A DNA stretch of 64,000 nucleotides from an uncultured Bacteroidales bacterium (GCA_946185535.1 CAMHJX010000013.1:38525-102524), one strand, 5' to 3'; shown: positions 53,098-61,067, counted from the stretch's first letter. Made by a program: numbers and translations. Notes: generated by a model from the sequence alone, not told the origin.

Positions 53098-54090
53098 ATG
53101 AAAAGAATAGCTTTTTTCATCGGATTTTTGGCCTTACTCGCCTCCTGTAACCAAGGGCCTCAAAAGATGGTGCTTCAAGGCGAGGCACAAGGCTCCTACT
53201 ATGCCGTCACCTATTACGATGAACAAGGCCGCAACTTCCAGCAGAAAATCGACTCTATCTTTCATGCCGTGGATGTCTCGGTCAACCTTTGGGTCGACAC
53301 TTCCGTCATCTCGAAAGTCAATCGCAATGAAGAAGTCAAACTTGATTCCATCTTTGTTGACAATTTCCGCATTGCCCAAGAAGCCGCAAGCCTTTCCGAT
53401 GGTTACTTCGACCCCACCATCTCGCCCATCGTGGCCGCCTGGGGCTTTAGCTACAAACATGGAGACACCATCACGCCTCAACTCATCGACAGCCTAAAGC
53501 AATTGGTCGATTATCGAAACATCCGCATCGATGAGGGAAAAGTCGTCAAGGCAAATCCCGCCATGACCTTGGATTTCAATGCCATCGCTCAAGGCTACAC
53601 CTCCGACTTGATTGCTTCCTTTTTAGACAGCCGAGGCATCAAGAACTATTTGGTTGATACTGGAGGTGAAATCATGGCTCGTGGCGAAAAGCCCAATGGG
53701 CAGCCGTGGATTGTAGGTATCGAGAAGCCTGCCGACAATTGGGATTCGGAACAAGTGGTGCATACCCGCATCGCCTTGCGCGACAAGGGCTTGGTCACTT
53801 CGGGCAGCACACGCAAATATGTGGAACGCAATGGCAAACGCTATTCCCACTGCATCGACCCGAAGACAGGATATCCCGTTGAACACAATGTGCTCAGCGT
53901 GACCGTATTGGCCGAAAACTCCGTTTGGGCCGACGCTTTGGCCTCCATCTGCATGGTGATGGGCATGGAGAAGTCACTACCGCTCATTGAGAGCATGAAC
54001 GGTGTGGAAGCGTACTACATCTATGTCAACGAGCAGAATGCATTGGAAACCTTCGCAACAGATGGATTTGCAAAGCTTGTTGTGGATTAA
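53098..54090 (+). CDS. FAD:protein FMN transferase (ApbE-like lipoprotein)
   Basis: 330 residues from ATG 53098. A start 16 codons upstream would lie in the DUF5686 gene and lacks a signal; from 53098 the sequence begins with the lipobox LALLASC. ApbE motifs are present: EAQGSYYAVTYYD, FNAIAQGYTSDLI, YLVDTGGEIMARG, and CIDPKTGYPV. ApbE transfers FMN from FAD to threonines of membrane redox proteins such as NqrB, NqrC and RnfG. Lipidation places it on the periplasmic face. It is the last gene of the ftsB-like/DUF5686/ApbE operon; two hairpins follow. Confidence 0.9.
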   Translation: MKRIAFFIGFLALLASCNQGPQKMVLQGEAQGSYYAVTYYDEQGRNFQQKIDSIFHAVDVSVNLWVDTSVISKVNRNEEVKLDSIFVDNFRIAQEAASLSDGYFDPTISPIVAAWGFSYKHGDTITPQLIDSLKQLVDYRNIRIDEGKVVKANPAMTLDFNAIAQGYTSDLIASFLDSRGIKNYLVDTGGEIMARGEKPNGQPWIVGIEKPADNWDSEQVVHTRIALRDKGLVTSGSTRKYVERNGKRYSHCIDPKTGYPVEHNVLSVTVLAENSVWADALASICMVMGMEKSLPLIESMNGVEAYYIYVNEQNALETFATDGFAKLVVD

Positions 54091-54109
54091 TTAGTTCTAT
54101 ACCAAGATT

Positions 54110-54188
54110 GTACTCCCAGCAGGGGAATAAAAACAACGAAAGCCGCTGAAAATCAGCGGCTTTTCTGTACTCCCGCAGGGAGTATTTT
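54110..54188 (+). terminator. two terminators flanked by TGTACTCCC repeats
   Basis: AGCCGCTGA (54141-54149) and TCAGCGGCT (54153-54161) form a stem followed by TTTT. ACTCCC-GCA-GGGAGT (54169-54183) is a second hairpin followed by ATTTTT. A direct repeat TGTACTCCC(A)GCAGGG brackets the first hairpin (54110 and 54167). Between here and the integrase promoter the sequence is A/T-rich without genes. Confidence 0.75.
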
Positions 54189-54328
54189 TGTAAACATTGT
54201 TTGAAAAATGTAAATATTTTCCTGCTCATGTTGCTAATTTTATAAAGTTGATTTTCAGCATTTTATAAAGATAAGCAAAGATTTGAAATATTTACGTTTT
54301 ATCGCTATTATCCAACTTTTTTTCATTC

Positions 54329-54350
54329 CGTTGACACGGCGTTGACACGG
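54329..54350 (+). repeat. tandem 11-bp direct repeat upstream of the integrase
   Basis: CGTTGACACGG occurs twice back to back. The second copy supplies a TTGACA placed 22 bases before the -7 box. It could be an integrase arm site, an operator or simply a duplicated -33 element. Confidence 0.5.
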
Positions 54351-54374
54351 ATTCAAAATTATTTCGTATATTTG
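54342..54374 (+). promoter_or_regulatory. promoter of the integrase gene
   Basis: TTG at 54342 and TATATTTG at 54367-54374. A hairpin GAAAGATA-GGGG-TATCTTTC at 54387-54406 lies in the 80-base leader before the ATG. Confidence 0.6.
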
Positions 54375-54453
54375 CAGAGCCTTTGAGAAAGATAGGGGTA
54401 TCTTTCGCAGGGGTAACGATAACTAACTGATGTTTAATTAAATAACTAATCTA

Positions 54454-55947
54454 ATGGCAACAATTAAGTATTACCTTTCGAGGTACATCAAGAAGGATGA
54501 CGAAAGGGGTGAAATTCAACTTCGTTTTAGCGGGAATCGCAATTTTGTGAAAAGAGCGGCTACTGGAATCCGCATTACTGCGGGAAGTTGGGACGCTGAA
54601 AGAGGCACACCAAGGACGCGCAAAGTAAACAAATATGGCGACAACTGCGAGGAAATCCGGGATAGGCTCAGCCAACTTTCAGGCTATCTCCTGCGCTGCT
54701 GGGAACAGGCAGATGAAGGAACCGTGAAACCTGATGCACTCACAAGATGGATGGCAGACATTGAATGGAGAAGCTCACAAGAGAGCATCTTCATCAACGG
54801 ACAGGAAACCACAGTGACCAAATGGTATATCGAGAGCAAGACCCAGCAGCAAGAGAAGAAGGTGGAAGAGAAGAAAGAGAGGAAGAAGATTGAAAACAAG
54901 ACTTTCCTCGATGTCTATTCCTATTTCATCGAAGAGCAGTACAATAATGGCGTTATCGGCGACAGCAGACACAAGACCTACTACACTTGCCACAGCTTAT
55001 GGAATAGGATGGAAAGATACCAGCATAAGCAATACAGGGTCAAAGACATCACAACAGCCACGATATATGACTTCAGACATTTCGTGCTGAATGAATGTGA
55101 CCTTTGGGAGATGAGGCGAGTCAAAGACGATAAGACAGGGGAAATGGTTGACAAGCTTATGCCCAAGAAGCAATACGATTACATCTACCAAGGCTACGAA
55201 ATCATGAAGAGCCGAGGCGTAGAAAAGCGCAGCTTGAACTATGTAGTAATCCAAGTAAAGTATTTGAAAGCCTTTTGGCATTGGCTTATGAAGATCAAGA
55301 AAGTGGGTGTTGAAGACATTTTTTTGACCTACAACATGGACCAGGCTGTTTACGGCACACCTTACTATTTCACAAAGAAGGATAGGGAAATCCTTTACAA
55401 AGCAGATTTCAGCGATAGCCCTGAGCTGGCAATCCAAAGGGATATCTTCGTGTTTCAATCGCTCGTGGGGTGTCGCGTTGGAGACTTGAAACGCTTGAAG
55501 AAATCTAACATAATAGACGGAGAAGTCCTGCAGTACGTTGCCGGCAAGACCAAGAACAAAAGCGGAAAGATTGTGACGGTGCCGTTACACCCAATCGCAC
55601 AGGAAATCATCAAACGCTATAGTATCATCGAAGGCGACCAGCTCCTCCCCTTCATCGCAGACCAGAACTATAATGAAGCCATCAAAAAGATGTTCAAGAA
55701 GGTTGATAAGATTGACCACGTGGTGACGGTACTTGACCCAGTGACCAGGCTGGAGAAACAGGTGAAGCTGTCGGAGGTGGCCAGCAGTCACATGGGCAGG
55801 AGGAATTTCTGCGGCAACCTTTATGAAGCAGGATATAGGGATGCGGACATCGCATCGATGAGTGGACACGCGGAAGGTAGCAGGGCGATTGCCCGGTATC
55901 GAAAAGTGAGCGATGAAAGAAAAAAGAAGATGATTAAATCGCTATAA
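54454..55947 (+). CDS. tyrosine-type site-specific integrase
   Basis: 497 residues. The N-terminal half holds an Arm-like domain and a core-binding helical domain with a charged stretch of Lys/Glu (about 130-150). Catalytic residues are visible: Arg341 in GCRVGDLKRL, His446-x-x-Arg449 in HMGRRNF, His472 in MSGHAEGSR, and the nucleophile Tyr482 in ARYRKV. Such proteins integrate conjugative transposons, prophages and smaller elements in Bacteroidetes. It heads the accessory region and is followed by its own terminator. Its target site could not be identified; no tRNA gene is near. Confidence 0.92.
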   Translation: MATIKYYLSRYIKKDDERGEIQLRFSGNRNFVKRAATGIRITAGSWDAERGTPRTRKVNKYGDNCEEIRDRLSQLSGYLLRCWEQADEGTVKPDALTRWMADIEWRSSQESIFINGQETTVTKWYIESKTQQQEKKVEEKKERKKIENKTFLDVYSYFIEEQYNNGVIGDSRHKTYYTCHSLWNRMERYQHKQYRVKDITTATIYDFRHFVLNECDLWEMRRVKDDKTGEMVDKLMPKKQYDYIYQGYEIMKSRGVEKRSLNYVVIQVKYLKAFWHWLMKIKKVGVEDIFLTYNMDQAVYGTPYYFTKKDREILYKADFSDSPELAIQRDIFVFQSLVGCRVGDLKRLKKSNIIDGEVLQYVAGKTKNKSGKIVTVPLHPIAQEIIKRYSIIEGDQLLPFIADQNYNEAIKKMFKKVDKIDHVVTVLDPVTRLEKQVKLSEVASSHMGRRNFCGNLYEAGYRDADIASMSGHAEGSRAIARYRKVSDERKKKMIKSL

Positions 55948-55955
55948 GAAAGGGC

Positions 55956-55990
55956 GGGGCGGTTGCCGAGGCAATCGCCCCATTTTATTC
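55956..55990 (+). terminator. integrase terminator
   Basis: GGGGCGGTTGCC (55956-55967) and GGCAATCGCCCC (55970-55981) pair with one wobble and are followed by ATTTTATT. Confidence 0.85.
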
Positions 55991-55999
55991 AATAAAAAA

Positions 56000-56068
56000 G
56001 GGAAGCCGCGATATAGGGGTAACGGCTTCCCATTCAGTGATAACTACTGAACTCCATCTAATGGCAAC
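56000..56068 (+). promoter_or_regulatory. leader-like segment resembling the integrase leader
   Basis: A hairpin GGGAAGCCG/CGGCTTCCC (56000-56031) has AGGGGTAACG in its loop, followed by ATCTAATGGCAAC at 56056. The integrase leader has the same two blocks (54409 and 54449) at nearly the same spacing (40 versus 41 bases), the second containing its start codon. Here no open frame follows. Confidence 0.45.
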
Positions 56069-56218
56069 GGAGCGACTGCAAAGATAGATATTTTCAGAAT
56101 ATAAGAGGGCGAGAGCTGAGGTTTTTTCGCGCACTGTGTAGGCTGCCACACGGCCATTGCCGAACACTGCGCCGCAAGCCCTCCAAATGTGTACCCCGCT
56201 GGAGCCTGACTGGATGGC

Positions 56219-56272
56219 AAAGGCTGCGGCCAAAAAGCTACCCTAAAAGGGTGAAAGCTGACCCCGCAGCCT
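56219..56272. repeat. long hairpin unit 1
   Basis: AAAGGCTGCGG pairs with CCGCAGCCTTT across a roughly 32-base loop containing CCAAAAAGCTACCCTAAAAG. It is related to unit 2, with paired base changes. Confidence 0.65.
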
Positions 56273-56389
56273 TTGACAGCCAGGCAGCCCTCCGAATCGA
56301 TTAAATTGCTGGAGTGGATTTGCGGATGACCGACCGAGGATGAGAAACGAGAGCGGGAAAACGCAAACCCACTATTAGCCGAAGGCGGA

Positions 56390-56448
56390 CAAAGGTTGCG
56401 GCCAATAAGCTTCCTAAAAGATGCGCCACCTTCCTCCGCAACCTTTGG
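56390..56448. repeat. long hairpin unit 2
   Basis: CAAAGGTTGCGG pairs with CCGCAACCTTTG across a loop starting CCAATAAGCTTCCTAAAAG. Compared with unit 1, a C-to-T change in the left arm is matched by G-to-A in the right arm, keeping the stem. Confidence 0.65.
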
Positions 56449-56524
56449 CCGACTGAGGATTAATTAAAACCACCTACCAAGCCAGACGAAGTGACATAAA
56501 AAAGGAGAAGACTCCCCGATTCAT

Positions 56525-57004
56525 TCAGGAAGTCTTCACCATCTTGATCACAATTACTATAGCGGTAACGATGACGGCCAGCAACACTATCACCATACCG
56601 AGCAGAAACCACATGAAAGCGGGAGGCTTCTTCTTCGCTGGAGGCGATTCCTCGATGACGACTTGCGAATAGTGCAGCGTGTCGGAGAAGTGGACTGGCT
56701 CGGGTTCTGCCTCGTAGGTGACTGTGAGGCTGTCATCGGTGGCCGTCGCCGTGAAGGTGCCCTGCTCCGTCTGGATCTTGACGGCTTGGCCGTCAAGCAG
56801 CGGAGCGAGGGGCATCACGGCGGTATCGGCCAAGGGTGGCAATTCGATGAAGGTGTCGATGGGATGCGCCTGGACGCTCAGCAGCTCCGGGCATTGCTCC
56901 GTGATGCGACGGATGCGACGCTGAGCGCGGCGCTTCGCGTCGCAGGCGCATAGCGCCAACGACACCGACAACACTAGGAAGAGGATGAAAAGTCGCGTCT
57001 TCAT
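56525..57004 (-). CDS. lipoprotein with C-terminal membrane helix (spanin-like layout), 159 aa
   Basis: The N-terminus is a lipoprotein signal (FLVLSVSLALCAC, lipidated Cys at about 19 or 21). The middle is about 100 residues of acidic, extended sequence. The C-terminus is a strong transmembrane helix (about 129-155: FMWFLLGMVIVLLAVIVTAIVIVI) with a short basic end. A protein anchored by lipid in the outer membrane and by a helix in the inner membrane is the layout of unimolecular phage spanins. It is the last gene of the DUF6266/holin-like operon, three bases after its neighbour. Spanin function is inferred from layout and context only. Confidence 0.7.
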   Translation of the reverse strand: MKTRLFILFLVLSVSLALCACDAKRRAQRRIRRITEQCPELLSVQAHPIDTFIELPPLADTAVMPLAPLLDGQAVKIQTEQGTFTATATDDSLTVTYEAEPEPVHFSDTLHYSQVVIEESPPAKKKPPAFMWFLLGMVIVLLAVIVTAIVIVIKMVKTS

Positions 57005-57007
57005 GGC

Positions 57008-57268
57008 TTACAGGTTTTCGATCATCTGCTTCAGTTCGGCATTCTCCAGCGTGAGCTGTGCGACCTGAGCCGAGAGCCCGACGATTTCACGCCGGGCCTC
57101 GGTAAGCTCGGAATAGACGCGCTTGTTCTCCTCGACCAGGTTGAAGATGGTCTGCTGCATCTCGCGGATGGTGCGGTTTTGGCGCAGCCGCGTAGCGGCG
57201 AGCCAGGAGGCCACGCCCGTCAGAGGTGCAAGCAGCAGCGAAGTCCATTCAAAGATGCTCATGGCCAT
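57008..57268 (-). CDS. small membrane protein with coiled coil (holin-like), 86 aa
   Basis: One N-terminal transmembrane helix (about 6-25, IFEWTSLLLAPLTGVASWLA) is followed by basic residues (TRLRQNRTIRE) and a coiled coil (about 35-86) of Glu, Leu and Ala. Size, topology and position between the DUF6266 array and the spanin-like gene fit a holin or a phage accessory membrane protein, but no specific family was recognised. Spacing to both neighbours is under ten bases, so it is in the same operon. Confidence 0.7.
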   Translation of the reverse strand: MAMSIFEWTSLLLAPLTGVASWLAATRLRQNRTIREMQQTIFNLVEENKRVYSELTEARREIVGLSAQVAQLTLENAELKQMIENL

Positions 57269-57274
57269 AGGTTT

Positions 57275-57958
57275 TTACTTGCCGATTTTACGGCCAACCT
57301 TCTCGGCGCGGGTCTTGATGATGAAAGATCCGAAGCCTCTTAAATAGACGTTCTCACCCGAGACGGCATAGGTCAGGTAGAAGCGGACATTGTCGCCCTG
57401 CTCTGCCCAGTTGCCGACAGGCACGGACACGCCCATGGACGGGTCAGTGACATCGGTGTTGAAGATGCCAATCTTCTTTTGGGTGATGTTGTAGGCGACC
57501 GCGATGAAGTTGGCTTCGGCGGGCTTGCCGATGCTCTCAGCAGCGGCAGCTTCGGCGTAGATATCCAACACATCGTCGGTGACAGTGACCATGCTCTCGA
57601 GCATCGGCGAGTCGATGCGCTCGCCGTTGCCGATACCCTCCAGCGTGGAGAGGTCGACGGCCTTCACGTCGTCGGTGATGGCTGCGGCAGCGGCCAGCTG
57701 ACGGGTGAGCATGTTGCGGCGAGTCATGCCACGCATGACCGTCGGGAAGAGCGAGGTGAGCTGCTCATCACTGAGCTGCGAGACAAGCGACTGCAGGTCC
57801 TTGAAGAAGGCGCGCTGCTGCAGCTGCGCTGCCGTCTTCTGGTTCTTTACGGATTGGGCAAGCCCACGCATGTAGGCGATGCCGTTCCACGATGCACCTA
57901 TAACGGTGCCGACTTTACCTTTGAATCCGCCAAGGATTCCTTGCTTGATTTTTCCCAT
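57275..57958 (-). CDS. DUF6266 family protein, copy A
   Basis: 227 residues. The N-terminus MGKIKQGILGGFKGKVGTVI... to about residue 40 is nearly identical in all four tandem copies; the helical part (about 45-100, with MRGMTRRNMLTRQLAAA) and the beta-sandwich C-terminal half diverge. DUF6266 is a Bacteroidetes family without known function. This is the most divergent copy in its second half, lacking the LGNAPTA motif seen in the others (it has IGNGERI). It lies six bases before the holin-like gene and 34 after copy B. Confidence 0.85.
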   Translation of the reverse strand: MGKIKQGILGGFKGKVGTVIGASWNGIAYMRGLAQSVKNQKTAAQLQQRAFFKDLQSLVSQLSDEQLTSLFPTVMRGMTRRNMLTRQLAAAAAITDDVKAVDLSTLEGIGNGERIDSPMLESMVTVTDDVLDIYAEAAAAESIGKPAEANFIAVAYNITQKKIGIFNTDVTDPSMGVSVPVGNWAEQGDNVRFYLTYAVSGENVYLRGFGSFIIKTRAEKVGRKIGK

Positions 57959-57992
57959 TGCTTTACTTGTTTTTAGGGGTTAGACATTAGTT

Positions 57993-58676
57993 TTATTTGC
58001 CCGTGCGAGGGTTGCGACGCTGGCGGGCTGGACGAGTGACGACACCCAAGGTACCAAAGCCGACGAGGACGACCTTGGAGCCTGTGCTCAGCATGAAGCC
58101 GCTGTATTCGTCGGAGCCGATGCCGAAGGCGTCGTGATTGACGCTGAAGGACTGCGAGCCGGATGTGCCGACCGTCACTGTGGAATGCACGAGGAAGATC
58201 TTCTTCTGCGTGACGTTGAACACACAGATGGTCGGGTACTCGTCACCATGCTGGGCGCGCCAGTCGTTCTCGGCATCCCAAGTGATGGTGATGTTGGAAC
58301 GCGAGGCGGTGATGGCCACATCAGGAAGGTCAGCCGTTGGAGCGTTGCCCAGAGAAGTGATGTCGGCCAGGTCGGCATGTTTCACGCCCTCAGTGATGAG
58401 CGGGTCGGCGGTCAACTGCTTAACCAACAGATTACGGCGGGACATGCCCTTGGCCGAGTTGGGGAACAGGAAGAGCAGCTGTTCGTAGGACAGCTGGCCG
58501 ACGAGATCCTGGACTTCCCTGAAGAAGTCGCGCTGCGCCTGCTGCGCTGGGGTCTTCGGGTTCTTAATCGATTGCGGAAGGCCTCGCATGTAAGCGATGC
58601 CGTTCCAGCTGGCACCGATGACGGTGCCGACTTTGCCTTTGAATCCTCCGAGGATTCCTTGTTTAATTTTTCCCAT
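57993..58676 (-). CDS. DUF6266 family protein, copy B
   Basis: 227 residues with the shared N-terminus (GGFKGKVGTVIGASWNGIAYM), the conserved NPKTPAQQAQRDFFREVQDLVGQLS helix region, KGMSRRNLLVKQL, LGNAPTADLPDV and a C-terminal beta-rich half ending TRPARQRRNPRTGK. It is closest to copy D. No signal peptide is present, so the protein is cytoplasmic unless exported by an unknown route. The function is unknown. Confidence 0.85.
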   Translation of the reverse strand: MGKIKQGILGGFKGKVGTVIGASWNGIAYMRGLPQSIKNPKTPAQQAQRDFFREVQDLVGQLSYEQLLFLFPNSAKGMSRRNLLVKQLTADPLITEGVKHADLADITSLGNAPTADLPDVAITASRSNITITWDAENDWRAQHGDEYPTICVFNVTQKKIFLVHSTVTVGTSGSQSFSVNHDAFGIGSDEYSGFMLSTGSKVVLVGFGTLGVVTRPARQRRNPRTGK

Positions 58677-58706
58677 GATTTTTAGAGTTGTTGAATGGTT
58701 GTTGAT

Positions 58707-59462
58707 TTAGGTTTTAGCTTGCGGACTTGGTAGGGACTTGGTAGGGACTTGGTCAGGACCAGAATCGGGCTGTTTTTCATCCCCAGATCCTTTCGTTTTT
58801 TTGGGTGGCCATGGAGGCCGTTTTGAGACCGACAGAGTGCCAAATCCGACCTTTGAACCACGTTGGCCAGTGGCGAACATGAATCCTGAGAACTCGTCGC
58901 GCTCACGCCCGTAGGGCTTGAGGTCGATGTCGAAGGATTGTTTGCCAGACGGCTTCATCATCACTGGAGAGGCCACGAGGAACAGCTGCTGCTGTGTGAT
59001 GTTGGCCACAAGGATGACGGGATAGTCGTCGGGATGCTGGTCGCGGTAGTAGGTCACATCGTCCCACGAGATTTGCAGGACGGTGCGGTTGGCAGCGACC
59101 GAGACCGCCGGAAGGTCGGTCGTCGGTGCGTTGCCGAGAGTGGCCAGGCTGTCGAGGTCGACGGTCTTGGACTTGTCGACGACAGCCGCATAGGAAGCCA
59201 GCTGCTTGACGAGCAGGTTTCTGCGAGTCATGCCTTTGGGCTTCTTTGGATAGATGAACACCAGATCCTCGTTGGACAGCGACATGGCCAAGGTGATAAG
59301 CTCCTTAAAGTAGCTTTGCTGCCTCTTCTGCGAGCCTGACTTGCCTTTTCGATAGTTCTGCGGGAGGGCTTTCATGTAGAAGATGCCGTTCCAGTAGGAG
59401 CCGACGACGGTGCCAACCTTGCCCCTGAAGCCTCCGAGGATGCCCTGTTTGATTTTTCCCAT
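58707..59462 (-). CDS. DUF6266 family protein, copy C with extended repeat tail
   Basis: 251 residues. The shared N-terminus is more divergent here (GGFRGKVGTVVGSYWNGIFYM), and the middle keeps KGMTRRNLLVKQL and LGNAPTTDLPAV. After the common end (RPPWPPKK) it has about 25 extra residues, PDQVPTKSLPSPQAKT, encoded partly by 11-base repeats (GGGACTTGGTA type, about 58731-58757). The repeats may have arisen by slippage that moved the stop codon. Same operon as the other copies. Confidence 0.85.
   Translation of the reverse strand: MGKIKQGILGGFRGKVGTVVGSYWNGIFYMKALPQNYRKGKSGSQKRQQSYFKELITLAMSLSNEDLVFIYPKKPKGMTRRNLLVKQLASYAAVVDKSKTVDLDSLATLGNAPTTDLPAVSVAANRTVLQISWDDVTYYRDQHPDDYPVILVANITQQQLFLVASPVMMKPSGKQSFDIDLKPYGRERDEFSGFMFATGQRGSKVGFGTLSVSKRPPWPPKKTKGSGDEKQPDSGPDQVPTKSLPSPQAKT
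58728..58757. repeat. 11-base tandem repeat at the 3' end of DUF6266 copy C
   Basis: GACTTGGTAGG recurs about two and a half times in direct tandem and encodes the variable tail of copy C on the minus strand. It is a likely slippage site. Confidence 0.7.
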
Positions 59463-59540
59463 GGCGCTTGATTTTTAGTGTTTTCAAAAAAAGCCGCCCG
59501 ACTGGACGGCTTCGCGAAAGAATTATGAAAAGACAACAAA

Positions 59541-60212
59541 TCAATCGCGCTTCTTGGGTCTGGCGGGACGCTTGGTGACTGCCATCGTACCGAAGCCCAC
59601 GAGGACAATCTTGGAGCCGGTGAGCATCATGAAGCCGCTGAAGGTGTCGGTGGCTTCGCCGTAGGCGGCCAGGCCGACGTTGAAGGACACTTCACCGGAT
59701 TCGCCGAGGGCGGCGGTGGAGTTGACCAGGAACACCTTCTTCTTGGTGACGTTGGCCACAAAGACGGTCGGGTACTCATCCGCATTCTCAGCGCGTTCGG
59801 TGGTGGCACCATCCCAAGAGATGGTCAGGTTCTCGCCTGCGGCGGTGATGCTGACTTCAGGCAGCTCAGCCGTCGGGGCGTTGCCGAGGGAGTTGATGTT
59901 GCCCAGGTCGACGCTCTTGGTGTCGCCATCGACGGCGGCGACAGCGGTGAGCTGCTTGACAAGGGCGTTGTGGCGGGTCATGCCGCTGGGAGCCGTCGGG
60001 AACAGGAAGGCCAGCTGTTCTCTGGAGAGTTGGCCAACGATGTCGAGGACTTCCCTGAAGAAGCCGCGCTGCGTGGTTTGGCCAGCGGTCTTCGGGTTCT
60101 TTACGGATTGGGCGAGGCCACGCATGTAGGCGATGCCGTTCCACGAGGAACCAATGACGGTTCCGACTTTACCTTTGAATCCTCCGAGGATTCCTTGTTT
60201 GATTTTACCCAT
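59541..60212 (-). CDS. DUF6266 family protein, copy D (first of operon)
   Basis: 223 residues: the shared N-terminus (GGFKGKVGTVIGSSWNGIAYM), NPKTAGQTTQRGFFREVLDIVGQLS region, SGMTRHNALVKQL, LGNAPTAELPEV and a beta-rich C-terminal half with YPTVFVANVTKKKVFLVNST and GSKIVLVGFGTMAVTKRP. It begins the minus-strand operon of four DUF6266 genes, the holin-like gene and the spanin-like gene. A -7 box lies 132 bases upstream. The 78-base gap to copy C is the largest in the operon. Confidence 0.85.
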   Translation of the reverse strand: MGKIKQGILGGFKGKVGTVIGSSWNGIAYMRGLAQSVKNPKTAGQTTQRGFFREVLDIVGQLSREQLAFLFPTAPSGMTRHNALVKQLTAVAAVDGDTKSVDLGNINSLGNAPTAELPEVSITAAGENLTISWDGATTERAENADEYPTVFVANVTKKKVFLVNSTAALGESGEVSFNVGLAAYGEATDTFSGFMMLTGSKIVLVGFGTMAVTKRPARPKKRD

Positions 60213-60343
60213 GATTTGTAAGTTTTTAGGGGTTAGTGAATAAGTGAATTACTGGCAGTCGTCATCATGGGCAGCGCAGCAGATCATAATCTTTATATTG
60301 TTTTTGGTGCGGCGTTTCATGCCTTTTTTTGACGACAGCAGGG

Positions 60344-60351
60344 CAAAGATA
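60344..60351 (-). promoter_or_regulatory. -7 box of the DUF6266/lysis operon
   Basis: Minus-strand TATCTTTG, 131 bases before copy D. It diverges from the nuclease/peptidase promoter less than 100 bases away. Confidence 0.55.
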
Positions 60352-60438
60352 GTGGAAATGTGGTTTTTTACATGATAATTGGCTGATACTGACGCATTTT
60401 GACGCGATTTGACACTTTATTTGAGGGATTTTTTGTAA

Positions 60439-60446
60439 TATCTTTG
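60439..60446 (+). promoter_or_regulatory. -7 box of the thermonuclease/M15 operon
   Basis: Plus-strand TATCTTTG, 24 bases before the ATG at 60471. Two TTTGAC-like blocks lie upstream at 60400-60424. Confidence 0.65.
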
Positions 60447-60470
60447 CAGGGCACACAAAACAATAGGATT

Positions 60471-61067
60471 ATGAAGAAATTTTTGATTGTGGCCGCTGCG
60501 CTCCTTATGCTTTCCTGCAGCTGCCGGAATGAAATGACGGAAAGCAACCCGAGCCGCGCAGCGGCGAGTGTAACGAAATGCCTTTCCGGGCGTGACACCA
60601 TCGGTGTCGTTTTGAACGTGAGCCGCGTCATCGACGGCGATACGTTTGAGGGTCGGCTGGATAACGGCGGCAATCCTGGTGTCAATCCGTGGATGCTGCA
60701 GCTCACGAAGATTGTGGTCCGCATCAACGGCATCGACGCGCCTGAGCGCGGGCAGTTCTACGGGGATGTGGCCACACTGCATCTGCAGTGGCTCATCAGC
60801 GGGAAGGCCGTAGGCCTGAAGCTGAAGCAGCGTGACATGTACGGGCGATGGATAGCGACGGCCTATCACGACGGCGCTGACATCGGCGCGGAAATGCTGA
60901 AGGAGGGTTTAGCCTGGCATTATAAGGAGGTCGACGGCAATCCGCGCTACGCTCAGCTGGAAGCTGAGGCGAAACTGGCCGGATTGGGTTTGTGGTGCGA
61001 TGACAGAGCCGTTCCCCCTTGGGAATGGCGAAGGATGGATAAGTACGAGCGCGATGCGTACAGATAA
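60471..61067 (+). CDS. thermonuclease-family lipoprotein
   Basis: 198 residues from ATG 60471; the longer frame starts upstream of the -7 box. The signal LIVAAALLMLSCSC gives a lipidated Cys near residue 15. The SNase domain (about 45-180) has VSRVIDGDTFEGR, VRINGIDAPERGQFYGD and RDMYGRWIA, keeping the catalytic Asp, Glu and Arg. Staphylococcal-type nucleases cut DNA and RNA, here at the cell envelope. It is co-transcribed with the M15 peptidase gene 11 bases later and diverges from the DUF6266 operon. Confidence 0.88.
   Translation: MKKFLIVAAALLMLSCSCRNEMTESNPSRAAASVTKCLSGRDTIGVVLNVSRVIDGDTFEGRLDNGGNPGVNPWMLQLTKIVVRINGIDAPERGQFYGDVATLHLQWLISGKAVGLKLKQRDMYGRWIATAYHDGADIGAEMLKEGLAWHYKEVDGNPRYAQLEAEAKLAGLGLWCDDRAVPPWEWRRMDKYERDAYR

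Larger units (their letters stand above)
55948..56524. other. 577-base gene-free region behind the integrase
   Basis: No supported gene. It holds the integrase terminator (55956-55990), a leader-like segment resembling that of the integrase (56000-56068) and two related long hairpins (56219-56449). A minus-strand open frame at 55985-56233 overlaps the terminator and is not credible. Confidence 0.6.

Noticed and set aside
55985-56233. 82-codon minus-strand frame behind the integrase
   Set aside because: It overlaps the integrase terminator and a hairpin element and has no protein-like features.
56219-56448. Integron attC sites
   Set aside because: The stems are long hairpins without the conserved core sites, no cassettes lie between them, and the integrase lacks the features of integron integrases.
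57275-60212. Diversity-generating retroelement acting on the DUF6266 genes
   Set aside because: No reverse transcriptase and no template repeat were seen; divergence is spread over the body rather than at adenines of a short variable repeat.
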